DNA of 23,783 nt, from positions 8,196 through 31,978 of the forward strand of contig MNCI01002294.1 in NCBI GenBank assembly GCA_015680685.1. The letters run 5' to 3'. The notes under the pieces were generated by a model. It worked only from the letters and a program-made list of their open reading frames with translations. It made no database searches and was not told the DNA's origin. Below, in pieces: positions 8,461 through 18,940 of this stretch (positions within the stretch are counted from its first letter, which is position 1; each line of letters begins with the position of its first letter). The DNA comes from Gnetum montanum. Taxonomy: Eukaryota; Streptophyta; Gnetopsida; Gnetales; Gnetaceae. The position numbers and the translations under genes were made by a program.

Positions 8461-10300
8461 ATGTCTTCTTATCACAAGAATGAAGATGTCAAACCATTGG
8501 TCCCACAATAGTGCAAGGTGGTATATAGTCATTCAAATGAGTATGTGCTTGATTTCACCTTCATTCTGCACTAGGATGAACAACTGTGACGACATGATAT
8601 GAAAGGCAACATTGTAATGCCTTGCAATTGATTTGTGCCCATGATGCTACTTCAAACTCTTGTGAAGTTAGGCATCCATGATCTTCAAGAGGAGTACATT
8701 GTGCATGATTACAACTACTAGGACTGTTGTCCCATTAAAACACAATGCTGAAGAGATTGACATTAGGACAAGCAACATGAATTTGCGAAGGGAAAGTGGT
8801 TCACCAATCCCTTGTTCCTATTGAACCAAGACAACAATGAGGGTCTTTTCTTTGGAGGCTCTCAACATGAAAATTCTACACCCCTTGATACTGGTGATGG
8901 GGGTGTGAACCTAAATCTACATTTCACTATCAATAAACTAGGTTTAGGAAAAGATGGCAGTAAAGGCAAGGGCTCAAACAAGCATTAAGATGATAAGCAA
9001 CCTGAAGAACATGGCCATGATAACCAAAGGGGAGTTGGAAGATACCATGGTGGTGTCAATTCTCCTCCCTCTTTGCACTCTTCATCTACATCTTCTTATT
9101 CCTCTTCTTTTGATTCTGAGAAATGCCGCAGAAGAAACAATTGTAATGGAGGTGGGTAGTAGAACAATAATATTGGTTTCCATGCCCACAATAATCAAAA
9201 GGGTAATAGAGGAAATCATTGGAAATAATGAAATAATGTTGATGATGAGCCTTTACTAGCAACTTGAAGCATGCTTAATGTTGTAGAGGCAGTCAAGATC
9301 CCAACTAGGTATGTGAAAGACAATCAAATCAAGTGCTTAGACATGAACAATATCCCAAGATTTGTGGGGGGAGATAACTTTGATCTGCAAAATAATCTAG
9401 AAGCCTTTCACGATGCCTGCACCTTACACAATATAGAGAATGACTTGTAGAAATTGAAGCTATGCCCCAGGACACTCATCAAAGAGGCAGAAAGTTGGTA
9501 CCAATCCTTGGAGCTAGAATCTATCCAGCGATAGAGTACAATGCTTGAGATATTCAATGACAAATACTAGACGTACTCTAGAGTGTCCAATCTAAGAATG
9601 AAAATCCAAGGCTGGAAACAAGGAACACATGAACCCTTGGATGCTATCATGGATATATATTATTCTTTCTTACATCAATGCCCTACCCATGATTATTCTT
9701 AGAGAGAGCAACTCTGCCACATCATAGATGGGCTCAGAGTAAAAACCAAAAGAACTCTTGGGGTTTATGCCTAAGGGAGACTATTTGAATTAAGAGCTCA
9801 TTAGATACAAAGGATGATAGAGTAGGTAGAAAAATAAGCAGGTGAGTTATGAGAAAGGGAAAGTATAAAAGAATATAATAAGAACCCTTCCATTAGGAAA
9901 AGGGAGGTCTAATTCTGTGATGAGGAGGAGTCACCACTTGACGAAGTGGTGAACAAGAAAACCTTGCCCATCCAAAAATCTATTTTTGATATTTTGACAA
10001 AGGATGATAAATTATGGGACTTTTTGGATGAAAAATTTCAAATTGCTATGAAAATTACTGAAGAATCCAAAGAGTAGAATAGTGATTGCAATCACAGGAG
10101 GTGGAAAGAAGCTGAACATGCCTACTAAAGAGGTAAGGGCAAAGTTGCTACAGTAGAAGAAGTTATGAAGATAGACTCTGATGATGATGTTGGGTGTGAC
10201 ATTTGTCAATATGAACATTTGAAGGGATGCTACCGTATGGTGTTACACTTAAAAGAGTCTAGGGTGTATGCACTGAATCTTCAACTAGCAAGGAGGTAAG
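8461..10300 (+). pseudogene. gag: Gypsy gag remnant, copy G3
   Basis: Gag forms the particle that packages the element RNA. The likely start ATG at 8461 gives MSSYHKNEDVKPLVPQ, then a stop. Later blocks match G5: a stretch ending in the DEQL of both copies near 8576, a serine-rich basic segment near 9050-9130, and a retrotransposon gag core from about 9336 (LDMNNIPRF, EAFHDACTLHNIEND, ESWYQSLELES at about 9490). A short zinc knuckle CDICQYEHLKGC (CX2CX3HX3C) lies at 10195-10230. Numerous stops and several frame changes break it; many sit where G5 has Trp or Gln. Confidence 0.75.
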
Positions 10301-10990
10301 CACCCAAATGATTGCCTTATCCTCAAGGTAATCCAAGGTAATTCCACCAGCAACATTAAGCTTACTATCCAAGTGGAGCGCTGCTACAACTGTATGAGCA
10401 ATACTAGCAGTGGCACCAACCATAATCATGGGAAATGCCACTGCAAAGATAGTAGTACCCTTATAGGCAACTAGATCCATACAGGTACTATGTTCAGCAA
10501 CCTGTTTCTCCATGAAGTTTAGTCAACCACATCTCATTCCAACATCACTATTATCCTCCAGAGTACCATCAAACTCATTCACCATCTACATGAGGAGAAC
10601 CCCCATATCCTTACCATCCTCCGCATCTATTTGCACACATCCCTTTACCCTCAACCCAATTACCTCTTGCTCCATCTATGTAGGGCAAAATTCCCTCACA
10701 GCCACAACAACGAAATGCTACAAGGGCTATAAATTTACAACCAGCCTTTCAACCGAGTGGTTTGGATAATTAATCCAGGAAATGACCATTTTTCTGACCC
10801 AATAGTCCTTCCAAACCCTCACAACCTAATGCAACTATTTTCCCTTTATCTCTATTAACCTCATCCTCTACATCAAACACATTTGTGTGTCCTTAAAACC
10901 AAATACACCTCATATCCACACTGTGATGCTAACTCATGTTGTTTCCAATTGGATCAAGGTTAACAACCTTCCCATGAAACGATCTAACTT
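10301..10990 (+). pseudogene. Pro/Gln/Tyr-rich gag-pol linker, copy G3
   Basis: This region links the zinc knuckle to the protease. Where a frame can be followed, the translation is low-complexity, rich in Tyr, Gln, Pro and His, and contains QQRNATRAINLQP near 10700-10740, matching QQRNATRAVNSQP in G5 (about 19320-19360). No enzyme motif is present. Confidence 0.5.
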
Positions 10991-11500
10991 GGGAAGTCCT
11001 CTTATTTACTTGTAGATCATAAGACATGAGCTATGCAAGGCTCTTCTTGATTCTAGTTCTGGTTGTAATCTCATCGCCTATGACATGTACAAAGCTTGGA
11101 ACCTACCACCTCTCAAGAACAGCAATATCCATTTGGAATTGGTAGACTAGTCAATCACTATCCCTTTCAAGTTAGTGGAGGACATTGTAACCATAGTTTG
11201 TCGGTGGTCCTATCCTGCAAATTTTCTGGTGATCAAGGTTGAAAACTGCAAAGGTGACTTCCCTATCATTATGGAATGTGCATAGTTGAGCACTGTTGAT
11301 GTACGAATGGGCATTAGGAACCTCTCCTTGAAAATCTTCAAGGAAAATGAATTTTGACAACTTGAGAAGAAGTGACTTCCATGCATCCTATGCAGTGATA
11401 ATGGGTGTAATTGAGTGTAGAAAATATGGTCTATTAATAGTAAATCCATCAAAGCATGTAATCAGTGTGCACATGCAACAAATATCCAAAATAGGAGCTA
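10991..11500 (+). pseudogene. Gypsy aspartic protease remnant, copy G3
   Basis: The retropepsin cleaves the Gag-Pol polyprotein. The active-site block reads LLDSSSGCNLI with the Asp codon at 11049-11051 (families usually have D[ST]G, so the Gly is replaced by Ser), followed by MYKAWNLPPLKNS and, after a stop, a segment ending in PIIMEC (matching VDFPIIMER in G5). Stops follow IHLELVD and occur further on. Confidence 0.65.
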
Positions 11501-11819
11501 CAAAATAGGAGGGCATCTAGTAGCTGATAGTTGACTTTGATAGCAGCACATTATGCATGGAACCCAGTGAGAGCCTGACATGTGCGTATGTCAAGGGCAT
11601 GAATGAACTTAAGCAAGTTCATCACCAACTCTCTAATGAGAAAAATGATGATACCTTTTGGAAAGAGTTGGAAATCCCTGATAGTTTCAAGTAAGAGCCC
11701 CTAGAGTTAAAAACTCTACCAACTAGCTTAGAGTATGCATTTTTAAATAATGGCAAGTCGATCATAACCAATGCAAATCTTACTTCCAATCAAAAAGACA
11801 AGTTGTTGAAGGTGGTCAA
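11501..11819 (+). pseudogene. Protease-RT spacer, copy G3
   Basis: This carries the conserved stretch that precedes RT in this family: KELEIPDSFK, stop, then EPLELKTLPTSLEYAFLN (about 11660-11750). It matches LELKPLFTGMEYMFLKN in G5. The motif ELKPLP..LEYAFL before RT is typical of Athila-type elements. Confidence 0.6.
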
Positions 11820-12620
11820 GAAATGGCCAATAGCCTTTGCTTGGTCATATCCTAAGTTGACTAGAATCGATCCAAGGATATGCCAGCATTGCATTTACAC
11901 TGACTTGGCCATGAAGCCAAGAAGGCAACCACAAAGGTGGTTGAACCCCAAGTTGAAGTAGATTGTCAAAGAGGAAATAGAACAACTCCTCAGGGTAGGG
12001 TTCATCTATCCAATCATGGATAGTGGGTAGGTTAGCCAACTTGTAATTGTGCTAAAGAAAGGTGGTAAATGTTAGGTTTGCATTGACTTTAGGCTGTTAA
12101 GTATGGCAACATTTAAAGATCATTTTTCAATGCCATTTGTGGATCAAGTGTTGGATTCTATATCTAGGCATTGTTATTATAGCTTCTTGGATGGTTATAG
12201 TGGCTATAACCAAATCAAAATTGCACTAGAGGATTAGGCTAAAACAACATTCACAAGTTCATGAGGGACTTTTGCATATTGCAAGATGTCATTCGGTCTA
12301 TGCAATGCCCCTGCAATATTCCAATGCTTGGTTCTTAGTATTTTTCAATAGCAAATTAGTAGTAGGGTAGAAGTCTGTATGGATGACTTCTCTACCTATG
12401 GGGCTACATTTGAGCAAGCCTTGGATCGCCTTGAGAAAGTACTAAAAATATGTGTCAAAATAAACCTTAGGCTTAATTGGTAGAAAAGACATTTAATGGT
12501 CCAGGAATGTAGAGTACTGGGGCACAAAATTACTCAGGCAGGGATTGAGGTAGACTCAGAAAAGATAAGGGTCATCTAAGGAATCACACGCCAACTAGAG
12601 ATACTCAAAGATGTGTGATC
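11820..12620 (+). pseudogene. Gypsy reverse transcriptase remnant, copy G3
   Basis: Copies element RNA into DNA. Blocks in order: FAWSYPKLTRIDPRICQH, RRQPQRWLNPKLK, stop, EIEQLL, KKGGKC, stop, VCIDFRLL, FVDQVLDSISRH, FLDGYSGYNQIKIA, then FGLCNAPAIFQ and VCMDDFSTYG. The catalytic pair is at 12382-12387 (MDD in place of the Y.DD box, as is normal for Athila-type RT). Stops include 12235-12237 and 12262-12264. The order and the absence of a YIDD box place it in the Athila/Tat (OTA) branch rather than the chromoviruses. Confidence 0.85.
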
Positions 12621-13215
12621 ATTCCTTGGACACATTGGCTACTACCAATAGTTTATAGAGAATTTCTGTAAGATCACAAAGCTATTTGTTAAGCTTACAA
12701 AGAAAGATGCTACATTCATCTAGACCAAAAAGTACGAACATGCATTCCTACAACTAAAGAAAAAACTCATAGAAACTCCAATTCTACAAGCACTAGACTA
12801 GTCTAGATCATTTCATATAATGACCGATGCTTCTAATTATGCCTTGGGAGCCATGCTTATGTCATTGGATGATAATAAACATCCATATTACATCCATTGT
12901 GCGAGTCCAAGCAATGTGGGTGCACAATTGAATTACACCACAAGTAAGAAAGAACTAATGGCAATGGTGTATGGTCTTGAACAGTTCAGGCACTATGTGC
13001 TTGGCTATAAAGTATTTATGCACATAGATCATAATGTCATTTGCTTTGTAATGAATAAGCCAACGGTGAGCCCTCGTATCATACGGTGGCTCGTGATCTT
13101 GCAAGAATTTGATCTCATAATGGTGGATCAAAAGGGAACTGAGAATGTGGTTGTTGACCATCTGTATCAGTTAAGATGGGATAATAAAGAGGAGGAGAGC
13201 CTAATCTCTGATTAG
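12621..13215 (+). pseudogene. Gypsy RNase H remnant, copy G3
   Basis: Degrades the RNA strand of the hybrid. After the RT connection region (stop at 12721-12723), an open stretch from 12820 to 13215 holds TDASNYALGAMLMSLD, the YYIHCAS block, NYTTSKKELMAMVYGLEQFR (catalytic Glu in KKEL), HIDHNVICF and RIIRWLVILQEFDL. The D-E-D pattern is visible. This is the best-preserved coding part of G3. Confidence 0.8.
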
Positions 13216-14252
13216 TTTCTAGACAAACTCCTCTTTATAGGAGTAGTAAATGAAAAAATTCCTATAGAAACAAAATGGTATGATGGCATCCTCACTTGCC
13301 TTCTTACTCAGGAGATGCCACAAGATCTAAACTTTAGGAAGAAACAACAGTCTCTTCATCAAGTTAAGTACTTCATGGAAATCAACAAAATCCTTTACAA
13401 TATGTGTGCTAATGGCCTAGTTCATTGGTGTGTCCTTGATGCAAACTAATAACATGTTCTCTAGGATGCTCATGAAGGCCATTGTGGGGGCCACTATGCT
13501 AGGAGATGCATGACCATAAAAAATTTTAATGGCAGGATACAAGTGGGCAACAATTCAATCATGTGAGCACTGTCAACAAGATGGTGGGATGACCACTCAA
13601 ATAGAGGATCCTCAATAGTGAATTTAACCATTGGAGCCCTTTGACATATGGGGCATTGACTTCATGGGTCCCATCATCCCCATGTCCAATGGAAAGGCAT
13701 ACATCATCGTAGCAGTTGAAAACTACACCAAATGGGCAGAAGCAGCAATCATCACCAACTGTAGATCATCCACTACTACTAGATTTTTACAACAAAAATG
13801 TTGTAAATAGGTTTGGGATGCCACATGCACTAATTTCTGACAATGAAACTCATCTTACAAGTGCCACTTTTTGAAAACTCATGCAATGCTTGGGGGTCAA
13901 ACATAAATTAACAACACCCTATCACCCCCAAGCTAATGGTTAAGCAGAAGTTACCAATAGGAAGATCACAAAGATCCTAACAAGGACCATAAGCAAATAT
14001 AGAAGAGACTAGAGCATAAAACTCAACGATTCCCTTTGGACCTATTGCTCAACATGGAAACTCCCTATTGGCTACTCTCCCTATGAGCTGATGTACAGAA
14101 AACTTCCAATGCTCTTGATTCAATTTCAACTCTGTACACTTTCAACAACTTGTGACTTGGACCTTGACCTAAGCTTAGCACAAAAAGAAAGATTGATCAA
14201 CCTAAATGTGCTAGATGAAAATCAATTAGTGGCTGATCAAGTGTCAAAAGTC
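13216..14252 (+). pseudogene. Gypsy integrase remnant, copy G3
   Basis: Inserts the DNA copy into the genome. The zinc-binding part includes HEGHCGGHYARR (about 13470-13505) and CEHCQQDGG (about 13563). The catalytic core has GIDFMGP (first Asp at 13658-13660), ISDNETHLTS (second Asp at 13839-13841) and the Glu at 13947-13949, a DX35E spacing. A one-base shift separates the first and second Asp. Stops at 13941-13943 and 14010-14012 coincide with stops in G5. The sequence ends after LNVLDENQLVADQ, before the C-terminal domain, at a breakpoint near 14240-14252. Confidence 0.8.
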
Positions 14253-14417
14253 AATGCGTCGACTGGGCCGTGTATACGAGGCCACATATATGCGGCCGTG
14301 TCAACGCAGGCCCATTGACGTAGCCACCCTATGTCGACGTGGCCCCATTTACACAGCCCCCTTTCCCAGATCTCCTAGAAATATTGGTGTTAGATAATAG
14401 TGGCCCCATTAGAACAT
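14253..14417. other. CpG-rich junction segment
   Basis: The part to about 14350 is unlike the AT-rich, CpG-poor elements around it. It is built of repeated short motifs (gtcaatgcgtcgac, ggccgtgt, gtcaacgcaggcc, ttgacgtagcc, gtcgacgtggcc). Weak resemblance to the tcaacgaggtctcgtcaatgcc motif in the G2 U3 (7840-7866) suggests a piece of LTR U3 from a related subfamily; this is uncertain. It has no gene. Confidence 0.4.
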
Positions 14418-14471
14418 AAACTGTAATATTGGTGTCTTGCGATTGTGTCCAACACCTGGTCCACAAATGGG
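14418..14471. repeat. Left arm of 54-bp inverted RT duplication
   Basis: Reverse complement of 14776-14829 with one mismatch in 54 (position 14445). The right arm lies in the RT coding sequence (FVDQVLDIIARHQYYSF), so this arm is an inverted copy of RT placed at the left edge of G4. Confidence 0.95.
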
Positions 14472-15420
14472 TTGCTGCATTTGCGTGGTCCTATCCTGAG
14501 TTGAGTGGAGTTGATACTAGGATCTACCAGCACCGGATCTACCTTGACCCTTCCATGAAGCCACGACGACAGCCACAAAGATGGTTGAATCCCAAGTTGA
14601 AGCAAGTCGTAAAGGATGAAGTTGAACAACTGCTTAAGGCAGGATTCATTTATTCTATCGCCGATAGCGAGTGGGTTAGCCCCCTTGTTATCGTACCCAA
14701 GAAAGGTGGCAAGTGGAGGGTCTGCATCGATTTCCAGTTTCTCAACATGGCAATGTTCAAGGACCACTTCCTGCTCCCATTTGTGGACCAGGTGTTGGAC
14801 ATAATCGCAAGACACCAATATTACAGTTTTTTGGATGGTTATAGTGGTTATAACCAGATCCAAATCGCACCAAAGGACCAGGCCAAGACTACTTTCATGA
14901 GTCCATGAGGGACTTTTGCATATAAGAAGATGCCCTTTGGCCTGTGCAACGTGCCTGCGACGTTCCAACACCTTGTCTTGAGCATTTTTCAGCAACAAAT
15001 CGGCAATGGTGTAAAAGTCTTCATGGATGACTTCTCCACCTATGGTGCCACGTTTGAGTAAGCCTTGGACCGCCTAGAGCAAGTTTTAAAGAGGTGTGTA
15101 GACACCAATCTATGGCTCAATTGGCAAAAGAGCCATCTAATGGTCCAAGAGGGCATAGTGTTGGGGCATCTCATTTCATTTACAGGGATCAGTGTAGACC
15201 CTGAAAAGATTAGGGTCATCCAAGGAATTACCCGCCAACCAAGTACTGTCAAAGATGTGTGGTCATTCCTTGGACACACTAGTTACTACTGACGCTTCAT
15301 TGAACACTTCTCGAAGATAGCCTGACCATTAGTAGAGCTTATAAAGAAGGATGTTTCATTCTTCTAGACCAGAGAATGTGAGTCTGCATTCCAAGAGCTA
15401 AAGCAGAAACTCCTAGAAGC
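14472..15420 (+). pseudogene. Gypsy reverse transcriptase, truncated copy G4
   Basis: The frame is open from before the junction to 14905. Blocks: FAWSYPELSGVDTRIYQHR, RRQPQRWLNPKLKQVVKDE, EWVSPLVIVPKKGGKWRVC, FLDGYSGYNQIQIAPKDQA, then a stop (14906-14908) and FAYKKMPFGLCNVPATF, VFMDDFSTYG with the Asp pair at 15026-15031. Connection-region blocks (KRCVDTNLWLNWQKSHLMV, VWSFLGHTSYY) follow, with stops after QALD (a frame of its own), at 15290 and at 15365-15367. Gag, protease and the 5' LTR are absent: the copy starts at the inverted piece. It retains the most intact RT fingers/palm of the window. Confidence 0.85.
14776..14829. repeat. Right arm of 54-bp inverted RT duplication
   Basis: The source arm within the RT palm-coding sequence of G4; the partner is at 14418-14471, 304 bases upstream. 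Confidence 0.95.
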
Positions 15421-15845
15421 TCTGATTCTACGGGCACCTGATTGGTCCAGACCCTTCCACATTATGACAGATGCCTCCAACTACGCTTTAGGAGCCATGC
15501 TTACATAGTGTGATGATCAGAAATGCCCATATTATATCCACTGTGCAAGCCGTAGCATTGTGGGTGCACAACTGAACTATACCAATCCACCGAAAAGGAA
15601 TTGATGGTGGTGGTGTTCACATTGGATAAATTCTAGCACTATGTGCTCGGATACAAGGTGTTTGTGCACACAAAACACAATGCTATCTGGTACCTGATGA
15701 ATAAACCAACGATGAGCGCCCGCATAATTCAGTGGCTGGTGATTCTTTAGGAGTTCGATCTGACCATGGTAGACAAAAAGGGATCCGAGAATGTGGTCGC
15801 TGACCATTTGTCTCGATTACGATGGGATGACGCAGAAGAGGAGGA
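15421..15845 (+). pseudogene. Gypsy RNase H remnant, copy G4
   Basis: Contains IMTDASNYALGAML, a stop at 15506-15508 (same codon as in G5), the YYIHCAS block, a shifted stretch around 15580-15610 where the KKEL block should be (EKELMVVVF is readable after the shift), HKHNAIWYLMNK, FDLTMVDKKGSENVVADHL and RLRWDDAEEEE. The 15766-15996 part is open and runs into the integrase. Confidence 0.75.
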
Positions 15846-16256
15846 GCCTTTATCCGATCAATTCCTAGATGAACTCCTCTTCATAGGCACCGTTGATCCT
15901 CAAGCACCCAAGGAATCTCCTTGGTTCAACCACATCCTTACCTACCTTACAACACAGGAGCTACCAAAAGAATGGAACCATCGAAAGAAACAATAGTTTC
16001 TTCATAAGGCTAAGCATTTCATGGAAATCAATGGCCACCTCTACAAGGTGTGCACAGATGGCTTGGTCCGATGGTGTGTCCCTGATGTTGATACACTGCG
16101 CGTCCTCCAAGATGCTCATGAGGACCCTTGTGGGGGCCACTATGCTGGATGTAGAACGACCATTAAAATCTTGCTTGTAGGGTATTATTGGCCTACACTC
16201 TTCAGGGACACACAATGGTTCCCTTGCTCTTATGAACGATGCCAACAAGATGCTGG
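15846..16256 (+). pseudogene. Gypsy integrase N-terminus, copy G4
   Basis: Only the zinc-binding part survives: FFHKAKHFMEINGHLY-like context, then AHEDPCGGHYAGCRTTIKI, GYYWPTLFRDT and YERCQQDAG, in which the first Cys of the CX2C pair has become Tyr. A stop at 15994-15996 coincides with the G5 stop at 21899-21901. The frame ends at the junction with LTR sequence (about 16252-16257); the catalytic core is missing. Confidence 0.75.
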
Positions 16257-16280
16257 ACCTGAGCACACCTTGTGTATGGC

Positions 16281-16286
16281 AATAAA
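16281..16286 (+). terminator. LTR poly(A) signal, copy G5
   Basis: AATAAA in the same conserved context as 1080-1085. Confidence 0.55.
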
Positions 16287-16693
16287 TACGAGCTCTTCAA
16301 TTCATTTTTGTAGCACTTGAGATTTTTTTTCTTATGCATTTCTTTTATTTTATTTTCTTATACATTTATTTTATTTTATTTTATGCATTTTACATTTCTG
16401 TTATTAGCACAACAATTCATTTTGATCAATTAAGAAAATCATTAAATTACACAAGCACGACCACTTCGAGCATGCGTGTAATGCTTGGTAACCCAATAAC
16501 AATTAGCATTTGGTAATCCCAGCAGTGTTGCACTGGTTCAAGATGTGTACGGCAAGTGGGAACAGATGCTAGTGTTAGGATTAGTTAGAACTTCGTTAAT
16601 TAGAAATTAAGTTAAATTAGTCACTTAGTTACCTCTCTCGTTCCCTACTAGCACAAGACATAAAAACATTAAAGCTATAAAAATCATATGCCT

Positions 16694-16736
16694 CAAGCTT
16701 ACTTAACCATACAATCATGACATACAGGTAAGCTTG
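16694..16736 (+). other. Conserved U5 stem-loop, copy G5
   Basis: Arms caagcttac (16694-16702) and gtaagcttg (16728-16736) and the whole 25-base loop are identical to G1 1484-1526. The loop lies 136 bases upstream of the primer binding site. Confidence 0.6.
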
Positions 16737-16871
16737 GGAAGACAACAATCAACCAACCTGTCCTTATTCCACAAGGGTGCATAAGCGCTTAGTCCTTGGA
16801 ATTCGACCGGATTGTGCGTGAAATGCTCGTGTTCATATGGTTGAGCGTAGGGGTACCTCGCTGCTCATCAT

Positions 16872-16889
16872 TGGTGCCATTGCTGGGGA
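16872..16889 (+). other. Primer binding site, copy G5 (tRNA-Asp type)
   Basis: tggtgccattgctgggga differs from the tRNA-Asp-type plant site TGGCGCCGTTGCCGGGGA at three positions, each a CpG decay (C to T or G to A). Its position one base after the LTR end supports the call. Athila/Tat elements commonly use this primer. Confidence 0.75.
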
Positions 16890-18940
16890 CTTAGTTGTTT
16901 GTGCACTAATTAGAACTTAGGAAATCATTCACATCGTTGGAACGAACCCTTAGGGTTGATTGAAAAAATAATAAATAAGAATACATTACACACTAAACAA
17001 ACAAGTATATCTCCTTCTTCGTATGGAAGTGCCTCACCGCCTAGGTCTGAAATAGAAAACAATCGGTGGTGTAATACACATGATGTTGATCCATGAGTCC
17101 CTCAACAAGTTTGAGTGGTATATATTCATCCCGATGAGTATATACTAGACTTCACCTTTATCCTCCATCAAGATGAACAACTACGTTGGCGAGACTTAGA
17201 GGGTAACATAGTATTACCTCCCAATCGTTCAGTCCCAAGCATGCTTCTTCGTGCTCTCACATGAATTGGCATGCTACACTTACATGCAGAATACGTTGTG
17301 CAAGACCATGACTCAAGAGAATACTGTCCCATAGAGGGACAACGTCAAAGGGACTTGCAACATGAGAGATATCATAAGTCTTTGAAGGGTAAGTGGTCCT
17401 AGGATGCCCCACATGTCTTAAGCGAAAATGAGGGTGGTGAACCTAACTCAAGCAATCACCCACACAACGATGTTCCTTCCCTTGACTTTGGCCATGGGGT
17501 TGTGTATCAGAACCTTCATTCCACTATTCATGACCCAGGTTTTGATACCCATGGGCACAAAGGGTCTGAAAAAGGGACACGAACTCATGATAAAGGTGGA
17601 CATTATGATCGTAATCGCGATTAGGGCTGAGATCGTAGAAGATAAGGTAGCAGACACCGTCATGGTGACAGTTCTCCTTCTTCTTCACCTTCATCATCTC
17701 CTTCATCCTCTCCTTCAATATTCCGATGTGGTCATAAAGAAAAAGACCATGGGAATAAATGTAGGCAAAGTGAAAGTCATAGATGAAACAACCAAGAAAG
17801 GGGATGAGGGCACTTTAGAGAGTCACAACATAGAAGAAGGGAGAGTAGGGACCAACGTAGGCATCATAGACGCCATGGACGAGATGATCACAATGAACCC
17901 CTCCTCACTACTCGAAGTATGTTGGACATAACTGAGGCTAATAGAATTCCAACAAGGCATCAGGAAGATAGTAGGATCAAGAGATTAGATATGAACAACA
18001 TCCCATGATTTTAAGGGAGATACAACGCTGATCTTCATAATCATTTACAAGCATTCCATGATGCATGTGCCTTACAAAACATAGAGAACAAATGGAAAAA
18101 ACTTAAGTTGTTCCCGTGGACACTAGTTAAAGAAGTGGAAAGTTGGTACTAGTCCTTAGAACTAGAATCTATTTGTAGATGGAGTACTATGTTATAATTA
18201 TTCAACGATAAGTACCAAACGTACTCTCAAGTGTCTAACTTGCGAAAGCAAATCCAAGGCTAGAAACAAGAAGGACATGAACCCTTGGATGTTGCCATGG
18301 GATGATACTATGCACTATTACATCGTTGTCCTGGCCATGGTTATTGACAAAGGGATCAACTATGCCATCTTGTGGATGGGCTTAGGCATGAAATGAGAAC
18401 AACCCTTGGGACTTATGCCCAAGGGAGACTATCCGAGCTTAGGTCCCATCAAATTCAAAGACTATTGGAGCAAGTTGCTAAGGAAGAAGGTGAGCTATGA
18501 AAGAGAGAAAGTGCGGAAGAGTATAACCAAGATCCTTCCCTTCGGAAGAGGGGAGTAAGATTTTGTGAGGATGAAGAAGAGTCACCACTCGAAGAGATGG
18601 TGAATAGGAAAACTTTTCCTATCCAAAAGATGACATTAGAAGTTTCAACAAAGGTAGACCAAATGTGGGATTTCCTAGACAATAGATTTTAAACTATTCT
18701 TAAAATAATAGAGGAGTCTAGAGAGAAAGGTAGCGAGAAAAGAAAAAAGAAAAAGGCTGAACATGCACATAGCAAGGGTAAGGGCAAAGTTTCCATCATT
18801 GAACAAACAATGATAGTTGATGTGAGATATGTCAATATGACCATCCTAAGGGATGTTGCCCTGTAATCTCACATCTGCAAGATTTTGGAGTGTATGCACT
18901 CAACTCACGATTAAACAAAAGGAAAACACCCCGAAGGTTA
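16890..18940 (+). pseudogene. gag: Gypsy gag remnant, copy G5
   Basis: Capsid protein of the element. No clear start ATG is left; a gag frame can be followed from about 17003 (SSPSSYGSASPPRSE). Order: EYILDFTFILHQDEQLRWRD (about 17137-17196), a His/Gly/Asp-rich and Arg-rich part, a Ser/Pro repeat at about 17668-17720 (PSSSPSSSPSSSP), RLDMNNIP at about 17980, EAFHDAC-equivalent QAFHDACALQNIEN, a Trp-containing ESWY block at about 18137, and a decayed zinc knuckle CEICQYDHPKGCC at 18821-18859 that is out of frame with the preceding part. Stops are numerous. Basic Arg/Ser-rich segments may bind RNA (inference). Confidence 0.75.

Larger units (their letters stand above)
16257..16870 (+). mobile_element. 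5' LTR of copy G5, R-U5 part
   Basis: 614 bp matching 1063-1660 of the G1 LTR, ending ctcatca directly before a primer binding site. It begins in R (acctgagcacacc); U3 and the TATA box are missing, so the copy has no promoter. It includes a poly(A) signal (16281-16286), ATTTT repeats (16340-16390) and the conserved stem-loop (16694-16736). Confidence 0.85.

Noticed and set aside
8954-9259. A 101-codon open frame in G3 gag
   Set aside because: A shadow of the gag frame, which here encodes the serine-rich segment shared with G5.
14390-14998. A 202-codon open frame on the minus strand over G4 RT
   Set aside because: It is antisense to a clear RT. Part of it repeats a plus-strand peptide only because of the inverted 54-bp arms.
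17428-17931. A 167-codon open frame in G5 gag
   Set aside because: It lies in a different frame from the gag frame that matches G3; the gag frame there encodes the Ser/Pro and Arg-rich segment.
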